5,769 nucleotides of DNA from Candidatus Babelota bacterium (GTDB taxonomy: Bacteria > JAGOBX01). The position numbers and the translations under genes were made by a program. Shown here in pieces: positions 1 through 5,769 of the stretch (its first letter is position 1; each line of letters starts with the position of its first letter). The notes under the pieces were generated by a model that saw only the letters and a list, made by a program, of their open reading frames with translations, did no database searches and had not been told where the DNA came from. The stretch covers positions 1-5,769 of the forward strand of contig JAGOBX010000258.1 of assembly GCA_017999075.1 (NCBI GenBank), in the 5' to 3' direction.

Positions 1-78
1 TTAATATTAAATTTAATTTTAAGTGTTCCGCAATGAATTTGCCAATATAAAAAAATCAAAAAAATAATAAAATTTTTT

Positions 79-84
79 AAGGAG
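79..84 (+). promoter_or_regulatory. Shine-Dalgarno site of the amidohydrolase gene
   Basis: AAGGAG lies 6 bases before the ATG at 91, a near-ideal ribosome binding site that fixes this start. The rest of the leader (1-78) is A/T-rich. TATAAA at 46-51 could be a -10 box, but no convincing -35 stands at the right distance, so no promoter is called. Confidence 0.8.
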
Positions 85-90
85 AAAATT

Positions 91-1578
91 ATGACTGTTA
101 AAAATGATACTTTAATTTTGATACGTTCGAAATTTTTAGTTCCTGTAAGCGACAAACTTGGCAGATCAGCGGTAATTCAAGATGGATATGTGTTGATAAA
201 AAATGAAAAAATTTTCAAATCAGGAAAATATGCGGAATCAATAGGGAAATCCATTATTGAAAAATATGGGAAAAATCTTAAAATAATCGGAACCCCAAAG
301 AAATCAGGATATAAAGTTTCTGACATAAAATGTCTGCACAGAATAATGCTTCCTGGTTTTGTTAAAGCGCACGGTCATGATCACGAATCTCCTATTATAG
401 GTATAGCTAAAGATGTTCCGTTAACTCCATGGCTTGATAAAGCTGTAAATTTATTTACAGGTTTTATGAATGAAAAAAGAAATATGCTGGAAAAGAAATT
501 CGGGAAATCTCCGAATTACATAACTTATATAAAGGCTCGTCTTGATGATATATATTACGGGATAACATCGTCTATGGTACATCATTGCAATCATAATAAA
601 TACCGAGTTGAAGAAATTGTGAATGCAAATATTGATGCCGGAACTAAAATGATTGTAGCAGTAGGAAGCCAGGATCAGCATTATGATGCAAGAATATTAG
701 ATATTCCTGCTGATATAGCTGTAGAACGTCTTGATAAATATTTGAAACTATATGGAAATTCTGAACGTACACAAATTATACCTGGTCCAGATCAGGATTT
801 TTCAAATACTCCGGAGTTATTGAAAAAACTTAAGGCGTGGTCGAAAACTAATAAAACGCTTATACACATACATAGTTCGGAAGAACCCAATACTACAAAA
901 TGGTTTACTAAAAATAATGGAATGACTCCAGTTGAAATGTTTAATTCAATAAAATTTCTTGATGAAAATACAATTCTTGCACATCAGGTTAATTGCACGG
1001 AAAATGATTTGAAAATATTAAAGAAGACAGGGGCGAAAGTTGTTCATAACCCTTTAGCGAATACAATATTAGGTTCAGGAATGCCGCCGATTATTAAAAT
1101 GCTAAAAATGGGAATTCCTGTAGTGATTTCAACTGACGGCTCAGGCAGCGCTGATAATCAGTCTATTATATCTGCTGCTAAATTGGCATCACAGTATCAA
1201 AAAGCATTAAATCAGGATGCGACTTTGCTTCCTGCTCAAAAAATCCTGGAAATGATTACTATAGATCCTGCCAATTTTTTGAGAATGAACACTGGCTCTA
1301 TTGAAATTGGAAAAGATGCTGATGTTATTTTGCTTGATCTTGATAGACCTAATATGACTCCTACACGCAAAGATAATGTTATTGATAATATTATTTGGGC
1401 AGCTGACGGAAGTGAAATAAGCGATGTTATAGCTAATGGAAAAGTATTGAAAGAAAATTATAAATTTATAACTTTAAATGCTGATAAGATAAAAAAAGAA
1501 ACTTTAGAATTGTCTGAACTTATGATTGAATATAGAAAAACAGCTAAAGAAATAAAAGGAACCGGAGCTCATAAATAA
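91..1578 (+). CDS. Metal-dependent amidohydrolase / deaminase (TRZ/ATZ/MtaD-like, COG0402 type)
   Basis: This is a 495-residue cytosolic enzyme of the amidohydrolase superfamily, expected to deaminate or hydrolyse a small, probably N-heterocyclic, compound with one bound metal ion. Seen in the sequence: a first beta-sandwich part (about 1-88) ending in LPGF; the strand-1 metal motif H94-x-H96 followed by an extra H98; H261-x-x-E264 (metal ligand plus catalytic Glu of the SAH-deaminase group); H298 in an LAH motif; HNPLANTILGSG at 319-330; and D349 in STDGSGS, the last metal ligand. The sandwich closes with GKDADVILLD (407-416) and a DVIANGKVL segment (445-453). Length is slightly above the usual 430-480, with a longer stretch (about 45-82) before the HxH motif. 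A cluster H164, H165, H168 follows predicted strand 2 and may line the pocket. The start is set by AAGGAG 6 bases upstream. The gene stands alone and faces the next gene tail to tail. Family assignment is firm; the substrate is not known. MTA/SAH, guanine-type or triazine-type activities cannot be told apart here. Confidence 0.9.
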   Translation: MTVKNDTLILIRSKFLVPVSDKLGRSAVIQDGYVLIKNEKIFKSGKYAESIGKSIIEKYGKNLKIIGTPKKSGYKVSDIKCLHRIMLPGFVKAHGHDHESPIIGIAKDVPLTPWLDKAVNLFTGFMNEKRNMLEKKFGKSPNYITYIKARLDDIYYGITSSMVHHCNHNKYRVEEIVNANIDAGTKMIVAVGSQDQHYDARILDIPADIAVERLDKYLKLYGNSERTQIIPGPDQDFSNTPELLKKLKAWSKTNKTLIHIHSSEEPNTTKWFTKNNGMTPVEMFNSIKFLDENTILAHQVNCTENDLKILKKTGAKVVHNPLANTILGSGMPPIIKMLKMGIPVVISTDGSGSADNQSIISAAKLASQYQKALNQDATLLPAQKILEMITIDPANFLRMNTGSIEIGKDADVILLDLDRPNMTPTRKDNVIDNIIWAADGSEISDVIANGKVLKENYKFITLNADKIKKETLELSELMIEYRKTAKEIKGTGAHK

Positions 1579-1605
1579 AAAAATATTATGAACCCATTTT
1601 TTTTT
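1577..1605. terminator. Possible weak bidirectional terminator between convergent genes
   Basis: An A-run (1577-1583) and a T-run (1597-1605) frame the junction of the two convergent genes. AAAAAAAT at 1577-1584 can pair with ATTTTTTT at 1596-1603 around an 11-base loop, and both strands would end transcripts in a U-rich tract. The stem has no G-C pair, so it is weak for an intrinsic terminator. Position between two convergent stops is the main support. Confidence 0.25.
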
Positions 1606-3508
1606 GTTCGAGAAATGCCCAGCGTTCGTATAATGAATTTATTTTTTCGCTGACATTCTGATAAAACAACTGACGTTCTTTTATTATGTCAACCGGTTGT
1701 TTGTGAAACGCCGGTTGACTCATTTCATTTTCAATATCGCTTTTTAGTTTTTCGTTTTTTAGTATATCGTGTTCTATTGAAGCAAATTCTGCTTTTTCCG
1801 AATATGATAATACTGATTTTTTTTGTTTTTCTGTCGGTTTGGATTCGGCTGCAACATTTTTTTTTGATGGATTTTTATTTGGAGTTAAGGCAAGACTTTC
1901 GATTATATCACAGTTATCAGAATAATTTCCTGCAAGACTTAATATTGTATTATTTTTTGTAAACAATAAAATTGAATCCGCTAATTTATCAATGAAAAAA
2001 CGGTCATGAGAAACAAAAATAATACAGCCGCAAAAAGATTTTAAACTGTCTTCAAGGTTTTGTAAAGTTTCAATATCAAGATCATTGGTTGGTTCGTCAA
2101 ATAGTAAAAAATTAGCTCCTGAAGTCATACTTTTTAACAATACCAGTCTATTTAATTCTCCTCCGCTTAAATATTTAATTTTGTTATTCATTTGTTCTGA
2201 ATTAAAAAGCATTTTTTTTAATATTGAATGAACCCTTATTTGATGATTGTTTAATGTAACATAATCATATCCGTCGCCGATGTATTGAACAAGAGTCAAT
2301 TCGGTATCAAGCGAATCTTTTAATTGTTCGTACATTTGAAATTTTGTGTTTATTCCAGCTTCAATTTTTCCGCTGTCAATTGATTCTTTATTCATTATTA
2401 TTTTTAATAAAGTTGATTTTCCGCATCCATTTGGTCCTATTACGGCAATTTTTTGATTGTCTTTCACCACCAATGAAAAATTTAAAAATAATGTCTTATG
2501 GTTGAATTGTTTTGAAATTGAATCAATCTCCAGAATTTTATTTCCTAAACGAGGAAACCAATTAAAATCAAATTCTGTTTTTAAAATGTTTTTTTCTAAA
2601 TTTCCTGAATCAAGAAGTTCGTAATATCGATCAATCCTTGCTTTTTGTTTAGTGGTTCTTGCTTTAGCTCCACGTTTTATCCATTGTGTTTCATTACGCA
2701 GAATATTAAGCCTGCTTTCTTCAGCCTTTTTAGAAATTTCAAGTTCATGAGCTTTTAATTCAAGGTATGCAGAATAATTTCCTGAAAATTTTTTTATTAA
2801 ACCGTTTTCTATTTCGTAAATATAATCAACTGTATTATCAAGAAAATAACGGTCGTGTGTGATTAACAACATGGTACCGTTATATTTTTGAATCATATCT
2901 TCGATAATTTTTATGGTGCTAATGTCAAGATGATTAGTAGGTTCGTCAAAAAGCAGAATATCAGGATGTTCAATAAAACATTTTGCTATAGCAATTTTTT
3001 TTTTTTGACCTCCGCTAAGATATTTTATTTTTGAATTAATATTGGCAATATCTAATTTTTGAAGAATAGATTGAATACGGTAATAATAATCCCAACCGTT
3101 GAGAAAATCAAGTTTGGAATGCAGTTCAGACTGCAATTTCAAGTCAGGATTTTCAGAATTTATTATTTTTTCATAATTGTAAATGGTTTTTATTATTTCG
3201 GAAAATGCAGCATTAGAATTTTCTTTAGAATAATTGGGGATATTTTCTATTTCCTGCAATATTGTGTGTTCAGGATTGAATTCCGGAAACTGTGGCAGAT
3301 AGGAAATAGAAGAGTCTTTTTGTATATAAATATTCCCTGAATTTATATGAAAAATTCCAACCAATATTTTCAGAAGAGTTGATTTTCCGCATCCGTTTCT
3401 TCCAATCAGCCCGATTTTTTGCCCTTTTTCTATTATTAAATCAGAATCTTTGAAAATATTTTTATTATCGATTGTTGCATTTAATTTAGTACATTGTATT
3501 ATAGACAT
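1586..3508 (-). CDS. uup: ABC-F family ATPase, Uup type
   Basis: A 640-residue soluble ABC-F protein: two ATPase cassettes and no membrane segments, so not a transporter. ABC-F proteins bind the ribosomal E site and adjust stalled or collided ribosomes; E. coli Uup (about 635 residues) is also linked to suppression of transposon precise excision. Cassette 1 shows Walker A GRNGCGKST (36-44), signature LSGGQ (164-168), Walker B ending D188-E189 and switch H218. The linker (about 242-320) contains the basic RGAKARTTKQKARI segment (279-292) typical of Uup/Rli-like bacterial ABC-F members. Cassette 2 shows Walker A GPNGCGKST (358-366), signature LSGGE (447-451), D471-E472 and H501. A low-complexity Lys/Ser/Asn spacer (about 541-565) leads to a coiled-coil C-terminal domain (about 566-636) starting LSYSEKAEF and ending YERWAFLE, the Uup-specific pattern. 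All catalytic residues are intact. The ATG has no Shine-Dalgarno at normal spacing (AGG is 16 bases away), but the cassette begins right after it, so no other start fits. A 12-A homopolymer codes the Lys run after signature 1. Resistance-type ABC-F function is less likely because those usually lack this C-terminal domain. Confidence 0.93.
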   Translation of the reverse strand: MSIIQCTKLNATIDNKNIFKDSDLIIEKGQKIGLIGRNGCGKSTLLKILVGIFHINSGNIYIQKDSSISYLPQFPEFNPEHTILQEIENIPNYSKENSNAAFSEIIKTIYNYEKIINSENPDLKLQSELHSKLDFLNGWDYYYRIQSILQKLDIANINSKIKYLSGGQKKKIAIAKCFIEHPDILLFDEPTNHLDISTIKIIEDMIQKYNGTMLLITHDRYFLDNTVDYIYEIENGLIKKFSGNYSAYLELKAHELEISKKAEESRLNILRNETQWIKRGAKARTTKQKARIDRYYELLDSGNLEKNILKTEFDFNWFPRLGNKILEIDSISKQFNHKTLFLNFSLVVKDNQKIAVIGPNGCGKSTLLKIIMNKESIDSGKIEAGINTKFQMYEQLKDSLDTELTLVQYIGDGYDYVTLNNHQIRVHSILKKMLFNSEQMNNKIKYLSGGELNRLVLLKSMTSGANFLLFDEPTNDLDIETLQNLEDSLKSFCGCIIFVSHDRFFIDKLADSILLFTKNNTILSLAGNYSDNCDIIESLALTPNKNPSKKNVAAESKPTEKQKKSVLSYSEKAEFASIEHDILKNEKLKSDIENEMSQPAFHKQPVDIIKERQLFYQNVSEKINSLYERWAFLEQKKMGS

Positions 3509-3558
3509 AAATTTTATATTTTAACCTGAATTTTCATAAATTTATAAAATAATTTAAA

Positions 3559-3592
3559 AAACTAAAATTGAATTTTTAAACTAAAGTCGAAT
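3559..3592. repeat. Imperfect 15-bp direct repeat, 19-bp period
   Basis: AAACTAAAATTGAAT (3559-3573) and AAACTAAAGTCGAAT (3578-3592) match at 13 of 15 positions. A shorter relative, CTAAGTCAAAT, occurs at 3645-3655. This could be a regulator binding site array or simply low-complexity sequence; nothing ties it to a known regulator. Confidence 0.35.
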
Positions 3593-3623
3593 CAGTAATT
3601 TTTAAAATTTTATCCAATAATTT

Positions 3624-3653
3624 ATAGTATATAATCTATTTATTCTAAGTCAA
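3624..3653 (-). promoter_or_regulatory. Candidate promoter for the uup-like gene
   Basis: Read on the minus strand, TTGACT (3653 to 3648) is followed after 18 bases by TACTAT (3629 to 3624), with TATACT (3632 to 3627) as an alternative -10 at 15 bases. This would give a leader of roughly 110 bases before the ATG at 3508. The -35 match is good, but the -10 is ordinary in such AT-rich DNA, so the call is tentative. Confidence 0.3.
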
Positions 3654-3673
3654 ATTTATTTTTTAATTGTAAA

Positions 3674-3702
3674 TTGAATTTTTATTGAATATAAGGTAAA
3701 AT
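3674..3702 (+). promoter_or_regulatory. Candidate sigma-70-type promoter of the rmlB operon
   Basis: TTGAAT (3674-3679) and TAAAAT (3697-3702) are separated by exactly 17 bases and would start transcription about 40 bases before rmlB. The -10 lies in the loop and edge of the 12-bp inverted repeat, which would suit repression by a protein bound there. TATAAT at 3716-3721 is an alternative -10, but no good -35 stands 16-18 bases before it. Confidence 0.4.
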
Positions 3703-3713
3703 TATATTCAATA
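3683..3713. repeat. Perfect 12-bp inverted repeat before rmlB, possible operator
   Basis: TATTGAATATAA (3683-3694) is repeated as its exact reverse complement TTATATTCAATA (3702-3713) around the 7-base spacer GGTAAAA. Centre-to-centre spacing of the arms is 19 bases, close to two helical turns, as for a dimeric DNA-binding regulator. It overlaps the candidate -10 at 3697-3702. It could alternatively form an RNA hairpin if transcription starts upstream of it. It lacks G/C pairs apart from one per arm, and the following sequence is not a clean terminator. Confidence 0.55.
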
Positions 3714-3747
3714 TTTATAATTTTTATTTAATTGGCAGGTTATGTAT

Positions 3748-4764
3748 ATGAAAAATATTTTAGTTACAGGAGGAGCCGGTTTTATCGGTTCTAATTTTAT
3801 TCGGATATTATTGTCGGAACGTGATGATGTGAAGGTCATAAATTTTGATAAATTGACTTATGCTGGAAATCCGGAAAATTTGAAGGATGTAGAAAATGAT
3901 TCAAGATATAAATTTGTTCTCGGAGATATTTGTGATTATGTTAAAGTTCAAGAAACTATCGGAAGATACAAAATCGATACAATAGTAAATTTTGCCGCTG
4001 AAAGTCATGTTGATAGATCAATTATGGGAGCAGTTGACTTTATAAAAACAGATGTAGAAGGAGTATATGTGCTTCTTGAATGCGTCAGGAATACCGGAAT
4101 AGAAAAATTTATACAGATAAGCACGGACGAAGTTTATGGGAGCGTTGAAAAAGGATATTCAAAAGAAACTGATACTTTGATGCCGAGAAATCCTTATTCT
4201 GCAAGCAAAGCAGGCGGGGACAGGCTTGCGTATTCGTTTTATGCAACATATGGAATGCCAGTAATAATAACTCGCGCTTCAAATAATTACGGACCTTATC
4301 AATATCCGGAAAAATTAATTCCGTTGTTTGTTACAAATGCTATGGAAAATAAGAATGTGCCTTTGTATGGAGATGGGTTAAATATTCGAGACTGGCTGTA
4401 TGTTGAAGATCATTGCCGCGCTATTTTGTTTTTGCTTGATAAAGGGAAAAACGGAGAAATATATAATATCGGCGGAGGAAACCTTCACACTAATATTGAA
4501 ATAACTAAACTTATTTTAAAACTTGCCGGAAAAACTGAATCTCTCATATCTCCTGTAAAAGACCGTTTGGGACATGATAGAAGATATGCACTGGACTCCT
4601 CAAAACTTGAAATGATAGGATGGAAGCCGCTTATGTCTTTTGAAGAAGGAATTGAAAAAACTGTTAAGTGGTACATTGATAATAAGGAATGGTGGATGAA
4701 ACTTAAAAATAAGGATTTTGACAATTATTATAAAAAGCAATATATCGAAAGGGAGAAAAAATAA
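3748..4764 (+). CDS. rmlB: dTDP-glucose 4,6-dehydratase
   Basis: RmlB (RfbB) converts dTDP-D-glucose to dTDP-4-keto-6-deoxy-D-glucose with bound NAD+, step two of dTDP-L-rhamnose synthesis in the cytosol. The 338-residue protein is an extended short-chain dehydrogenase/reductase of normal family length. Visible motifs (numbered from the ATG at 3748): Rossmann TGGAGFIG at 7-14, AAESHVDRS at 83-91, the dehydratase triad T126-D127-E128 in STDEVYG, catalytic Y150-xxx-K154, NNYGPYQ at 179-185 and GDGLNIRDWLYVEDH at 208-222. The T-D-E triad separates it from simple epimerases such as GalE. An ATG at 3742 would add Met-Tyr, but AGG at 3737-3739 is only 2 bases from it and 8 bases from 3748, and MKNILVTGGAGFIG is the usual N-terminus, so 3748 is preferred. 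It is the first gene of an operon with rmlD one base downstream. No missing residue or frameshift is seen. Confidence 0.95.
   Translation: MKNILVTGGAGFIGSNFIRILLSERDDVKVINFDKLTYAGNPENLKDVENDSRYKFVLGDICDYVKVQETIGRYKIDTIVNFAAESHVDRSIMGAVDFIKTDVEGVYVLLECVRNTGIEKFIQISTDEVYGSVEKGYSKETDTLMPRNPYSASKAGGDRLAYSFYATYGMPVIITRASNNYGPYQYPEKLIPLFVTNAMENKNVPLYGDGLNIRDWLYVEDHCRAILFLLDKGKNGEIYNIGGGNLHTNIEITKLILKLAGKTESLISPVKDRLGHDRRYALDSSKLEMIGWKPLMSFEEGIEKTVKWYIDNKEWWMKLKNKDFDNYYKKQYIEREKK
4751..4755 (+). promoter_or_regulatory. Shine-Dalgarno site that decides the rmlD start
   Basis: GGGAG sits inside the last codons of rmlB, 10 bases before the ATG at 4766. The reading frame extends upstream to an ATG at 4718, but that start lies deep in rmlB and would add 16 residues before the nucleotide-binding fold, so 4766 is the real start. 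Confidence 0.7.
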
Positions 4765-4765
4765 C

Positions 4766-5641
4766 ATGAATATACTGGTAACAGGAGCAAATGGCATGCT
4801 CGGTTCTTCTTTAAAAGAAGAATCCCATAATTATAAGAATTTTAAAGTTTATTTTACAGATGTAAAAAAAATTGATATAACTGATAAAGATCAAGTTTCC
4901 AGATTTATCGAGGATTATCAGATTAAAGCTATAATAAACTGTGCTGCTTATACCAATGTGGATGCCTGTGAAAAAAATTCTGATTTGGCTAAACAGATAA
5001 ATGCTGAAGGTCCTGGGGTTTTAGCTGAAGTATGCAGAAAATATTTTATTAAACTTTGTCATATTAGTACCGATTATGTTTACAGTTCTTCAATTCTTGA
5101 ACCTCTTGATGAAACAGCTCAATTAAAACCGTTAAGTGTTTACGGTAAAACAAAACTTCTTGGAGAAAATAAGATTTGCGATAAAATGGACAGATATTTT
5201 ATTTTGCGTGCGGCATGGATGTTCGGCTGTTACGGAGAAAACTTTTTCAAATGGGTTTATAATACTGTCAAAAATAAAAATCAAATTAAACTCATTATTG
5301 ATCACTATGGAAATCCTACTTATTCTAATACGCTTGCAAATATAATATTTCACATAATAAAAACAGATAAATTCGGAATTTATAATGCATCCAATAACGG
5401 ATACACCAACTGGTATAATTTCGGAAAACATATTATTGATTCTGCAGACTTGGAAGCTAATATAAAGAAAATTACAGGAGCAGAATTGAAACTTCCGGCG
5501 AAACGTCCGCAGTTTTCTGTTATGAATATAAATAAACTTATTTCTACATTTCATATTAATATTGAATTGTGGCAGGATGCGGTTGTAGAATGTTTAAAGC
5601 GTTATAGAAAGATGTATGAACAGCGCCATCAAAGTAATTAA
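4766..5641 (+). CDS. rmlD: dTDP-4-dehydrorhamnose reductase
   Basis: RmlD (RfbD) reduces dTDP-4-keto-L-rhamnose to dTDP-L-rhamnose with NAD(P)H, the last step of the rhamnose donor pathway. The 291-residue protein is an RmlD-type short-chain dehydrogenase/reductase of normal length (about 280-300). Motifs numbered from the ATG at 4766: N-terminal MNILVTGANGMLGSS with GANGMLG at 7-13, CAAYTNVDACE at 59-69 (RmlD hallmark), STDYVY at 101-106, catalytic Y126-xxx-K130 in YGKTK, LRAAWMFG at 147-154 and PAKRPQFSVMN at 244-254. The usual 'DQ.GSPTYA' stretch appears as DHYGNPTYS, a mild variation. It starts 1 base after the rmlB stop, so the two are almost certainly translated from one message. A related reductase making another 6-deoxy sugar cannot be excluded, but linkage to rmlB favours L-rhamnose. 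Its 3' end overlaps the next gene by 26 bases. Confidence 0.93.
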   Translation: MNILVTGANGMLGSSLKEESHNYKNFKVYFTDVKKIDITDKDQVSRFIEDYQIKAIINCAAYTNVDACEKNSDLAKQINAEGPGVLAEVCRKYFIKLCHISTDYVYSSSILEPLDETAQLKPLSVYGKTKLLGENKICDKMDRYFILRAAWMFGCYGENFFKWVYNTVKNKNQIKLIIDHYGNPTYSNTLANIIFHIIKTDKFGIYNASNNGYTNWYNFGKHIIDSADLEANIKKITGAELKLPAKRPQFSVMNINKLISTFHINIELWQDAVVECLKRYRKMYEQRHQSN

Positions 5642-5769
5642 AGATAAAAACGGAACAAAAGATATTCTTTTAATAAATAACACGGCTATTTATAGTTCCT
5701 ATAACATTGAAAAATTTATAGAACGCCAGCTTTCCGCTATATTAAATTCCAATGTAAAAACAATAATAA
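5616..5769 (+). CDS. Unidentified protein, N-terminal fragment (runs off window)
   Basis: The first 51 codons of a gene stay open to the window edge, beginning MNSAIKVIKDKNGTK and continuing through LLINNTAIYSSYNIEKF and then ERQLSAILNSNVKTII. The frame is closed upstream by TAA at 5595-5597, and 5616 is the only ATG, GTG or TTG in frame after it. It overlaps rmlD by 26 bases, with a weak GAAAG ribosome site 4 bases before the ATG. Codon use matches its neighbours and the frame crosses the rmlD stop cleanly, so a real operon member is likely. No signal peptide or membrane segment is seen in this part. The product is not recognised. The 'ERQLSAILNSNVKTII' stretch loosely recalls helix-then-strand units of sugar nucleotidyltransferases or other Rossmann-like enzymes, but that is too little for a call. 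A surface-sugar role is inferred only from position. Confidence 0.6.
   Translation, partial: MNSAIKVIKDKNGTKDILLINNTAIYSSYNIEKFIERQLSAILNSNVKTII

Larger units (their letters stand above)
3509..3747. other. AT-rich divergent intergenic control region
   Basis: About 239 bases separate the divergent uup-like gene and rmlB. No coding frame of note, tRNA or structured RNA is apparent. The region must hold promoters for both directions. It contains a 12-bp perfect inverted repeat (3683-3713), a recurring CTAAAGTCGAAT-like motif (3559-3573, 3578-3592, 3645-3655) and a 14-bp direct repeat (3565-3578 and 3671-3684). Its extreme A/T content makes chance matches likely, so only position-supported sites are listed separately. 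Confidence 0.7.

Noticed and set aside
1-36. Possible tail of an upstream gene: the frame from position 1 ends in TGA at 34-36.
   Set aside because: Only 11 codons of low-complexity Leu/Ile/Asn sequence are visible, and other frames are equally open; no evidence separates it from AT-rich intergenic DNA.
451-681. Minus-strand open frame inside the amidohydrolase.
   Set aside because: It lies opposite conserved active-site coding sequence, has no ribosome site and has a composition typical of an antisense shadow.
3059-3340. Plus-strand open frame of 93 codons inside the uup-like gene.
   Set aside because: Phe/Ile/Tyr-rich translation opposite a well-conserved ATPase cassette; no start signal.
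3611-3619. DnaA-box-like TTATCCAAT, suggesting an origin in the AT-rich intergenic region.
   Set aside because: It matches TTATCCACA at only 7 of 9 positions, no second box is seen, and neither dnaA nor dnaN is nearby.
3565-3684. 14-bp direct repeat AAATTGAATTTTTA at 3565-3578 and 3671-3684, possibly mobile-element ends or a recombination site.
   Set aside because: Only one G, almost all A/T; no transposase, target duplication or gene between the copies, so chance is likely.
5132-5554. Minus-strand open frame of 140 codons inside rmlD.
   Set aside because: Although long, it mirrors a clearly conserved gene, is Ile/Phe/Cys-rich without motif or start site, and AT-rich DNA readily gives such frames.
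1-5769. A new defence, toxin-antitoxin, CRISPR or mobile system.
   Set aside because: All complete genes belong to well-known housekeeping or metabolic families, no repeat-spacer array, transposase, integrase or small paired genes are visible, and the uup-like protein has standard ABC-F features rather than defence-type fusions.

Overview
The window is a strongly AT-rich piece of bacterial chromosome (low G+C even inside genes, with long A/T homopolymers). It carries four complete protein genes and the start of a fifth. Shine-Dalgarno sequences of the AAGGAG/GGGAG type precede two of the four complete genes, and all genes use ATG starts and TAA stops. The phylum cannot be read safely from these genes: a low-GC free-living or host-associated bacterium fits, and nothing here is phage-, plasmid- or transposon-like.

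Layout. Positions 1-90 are an AT-rich leader with a good ribosome binding site. Positions 91-1578 (+) encode a metal-dependent amidohydrolase of the TRZ/ATZ/MTA-SAH deaminase type (COG0402-like), with all expected metal and catalytic residues and an unusually histidine-rich active-site neighbourhood. Its stop lies 7 bases from the stop of the convergent gene at 1586-3508 (-), a Uup-type ABC-F ATPase: two ABC cassettes, a basic linker and a C-terminal coiled coil. Positions 3509-3747 are a very AT-rich divergent control region. It contains a perfect 12-bp inverted repeat overlapping a plausible promoter, and a short recurring motif. From 3748 a tightly packed rightward operon begins: rmlB (dTDP-glucose 4,6-dehydratase), rmlD (dTDP-4-dehydrorhamnose reductase) 1 base later, and a third gene overlapping the end of rmlD by 26 bases and running off the window.

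How the genes work together. RmlB and RmlD are the second and fourth enzymes of dTDP-L-rhamnose synthesis, which supplies L-rhamnose for cell-surface polysaccharide. RmlA and RmlC are not in the window. The truncated third gene is probably co-expressed with them. The ABC-F factor (translation/ribosome related) and the amidohydrolase (small-molecule deamination or hydrolysis) have no obvious link to the rhamnose operon or to each other. I see no convincing new multi-gene system. The items most worth a second look are the inverted repeat before rmlB, the A12 tract in the first ABC signature of the ABC-F gene, the His-rich amidohydrolase subtype, and the unidentified third operon gene.
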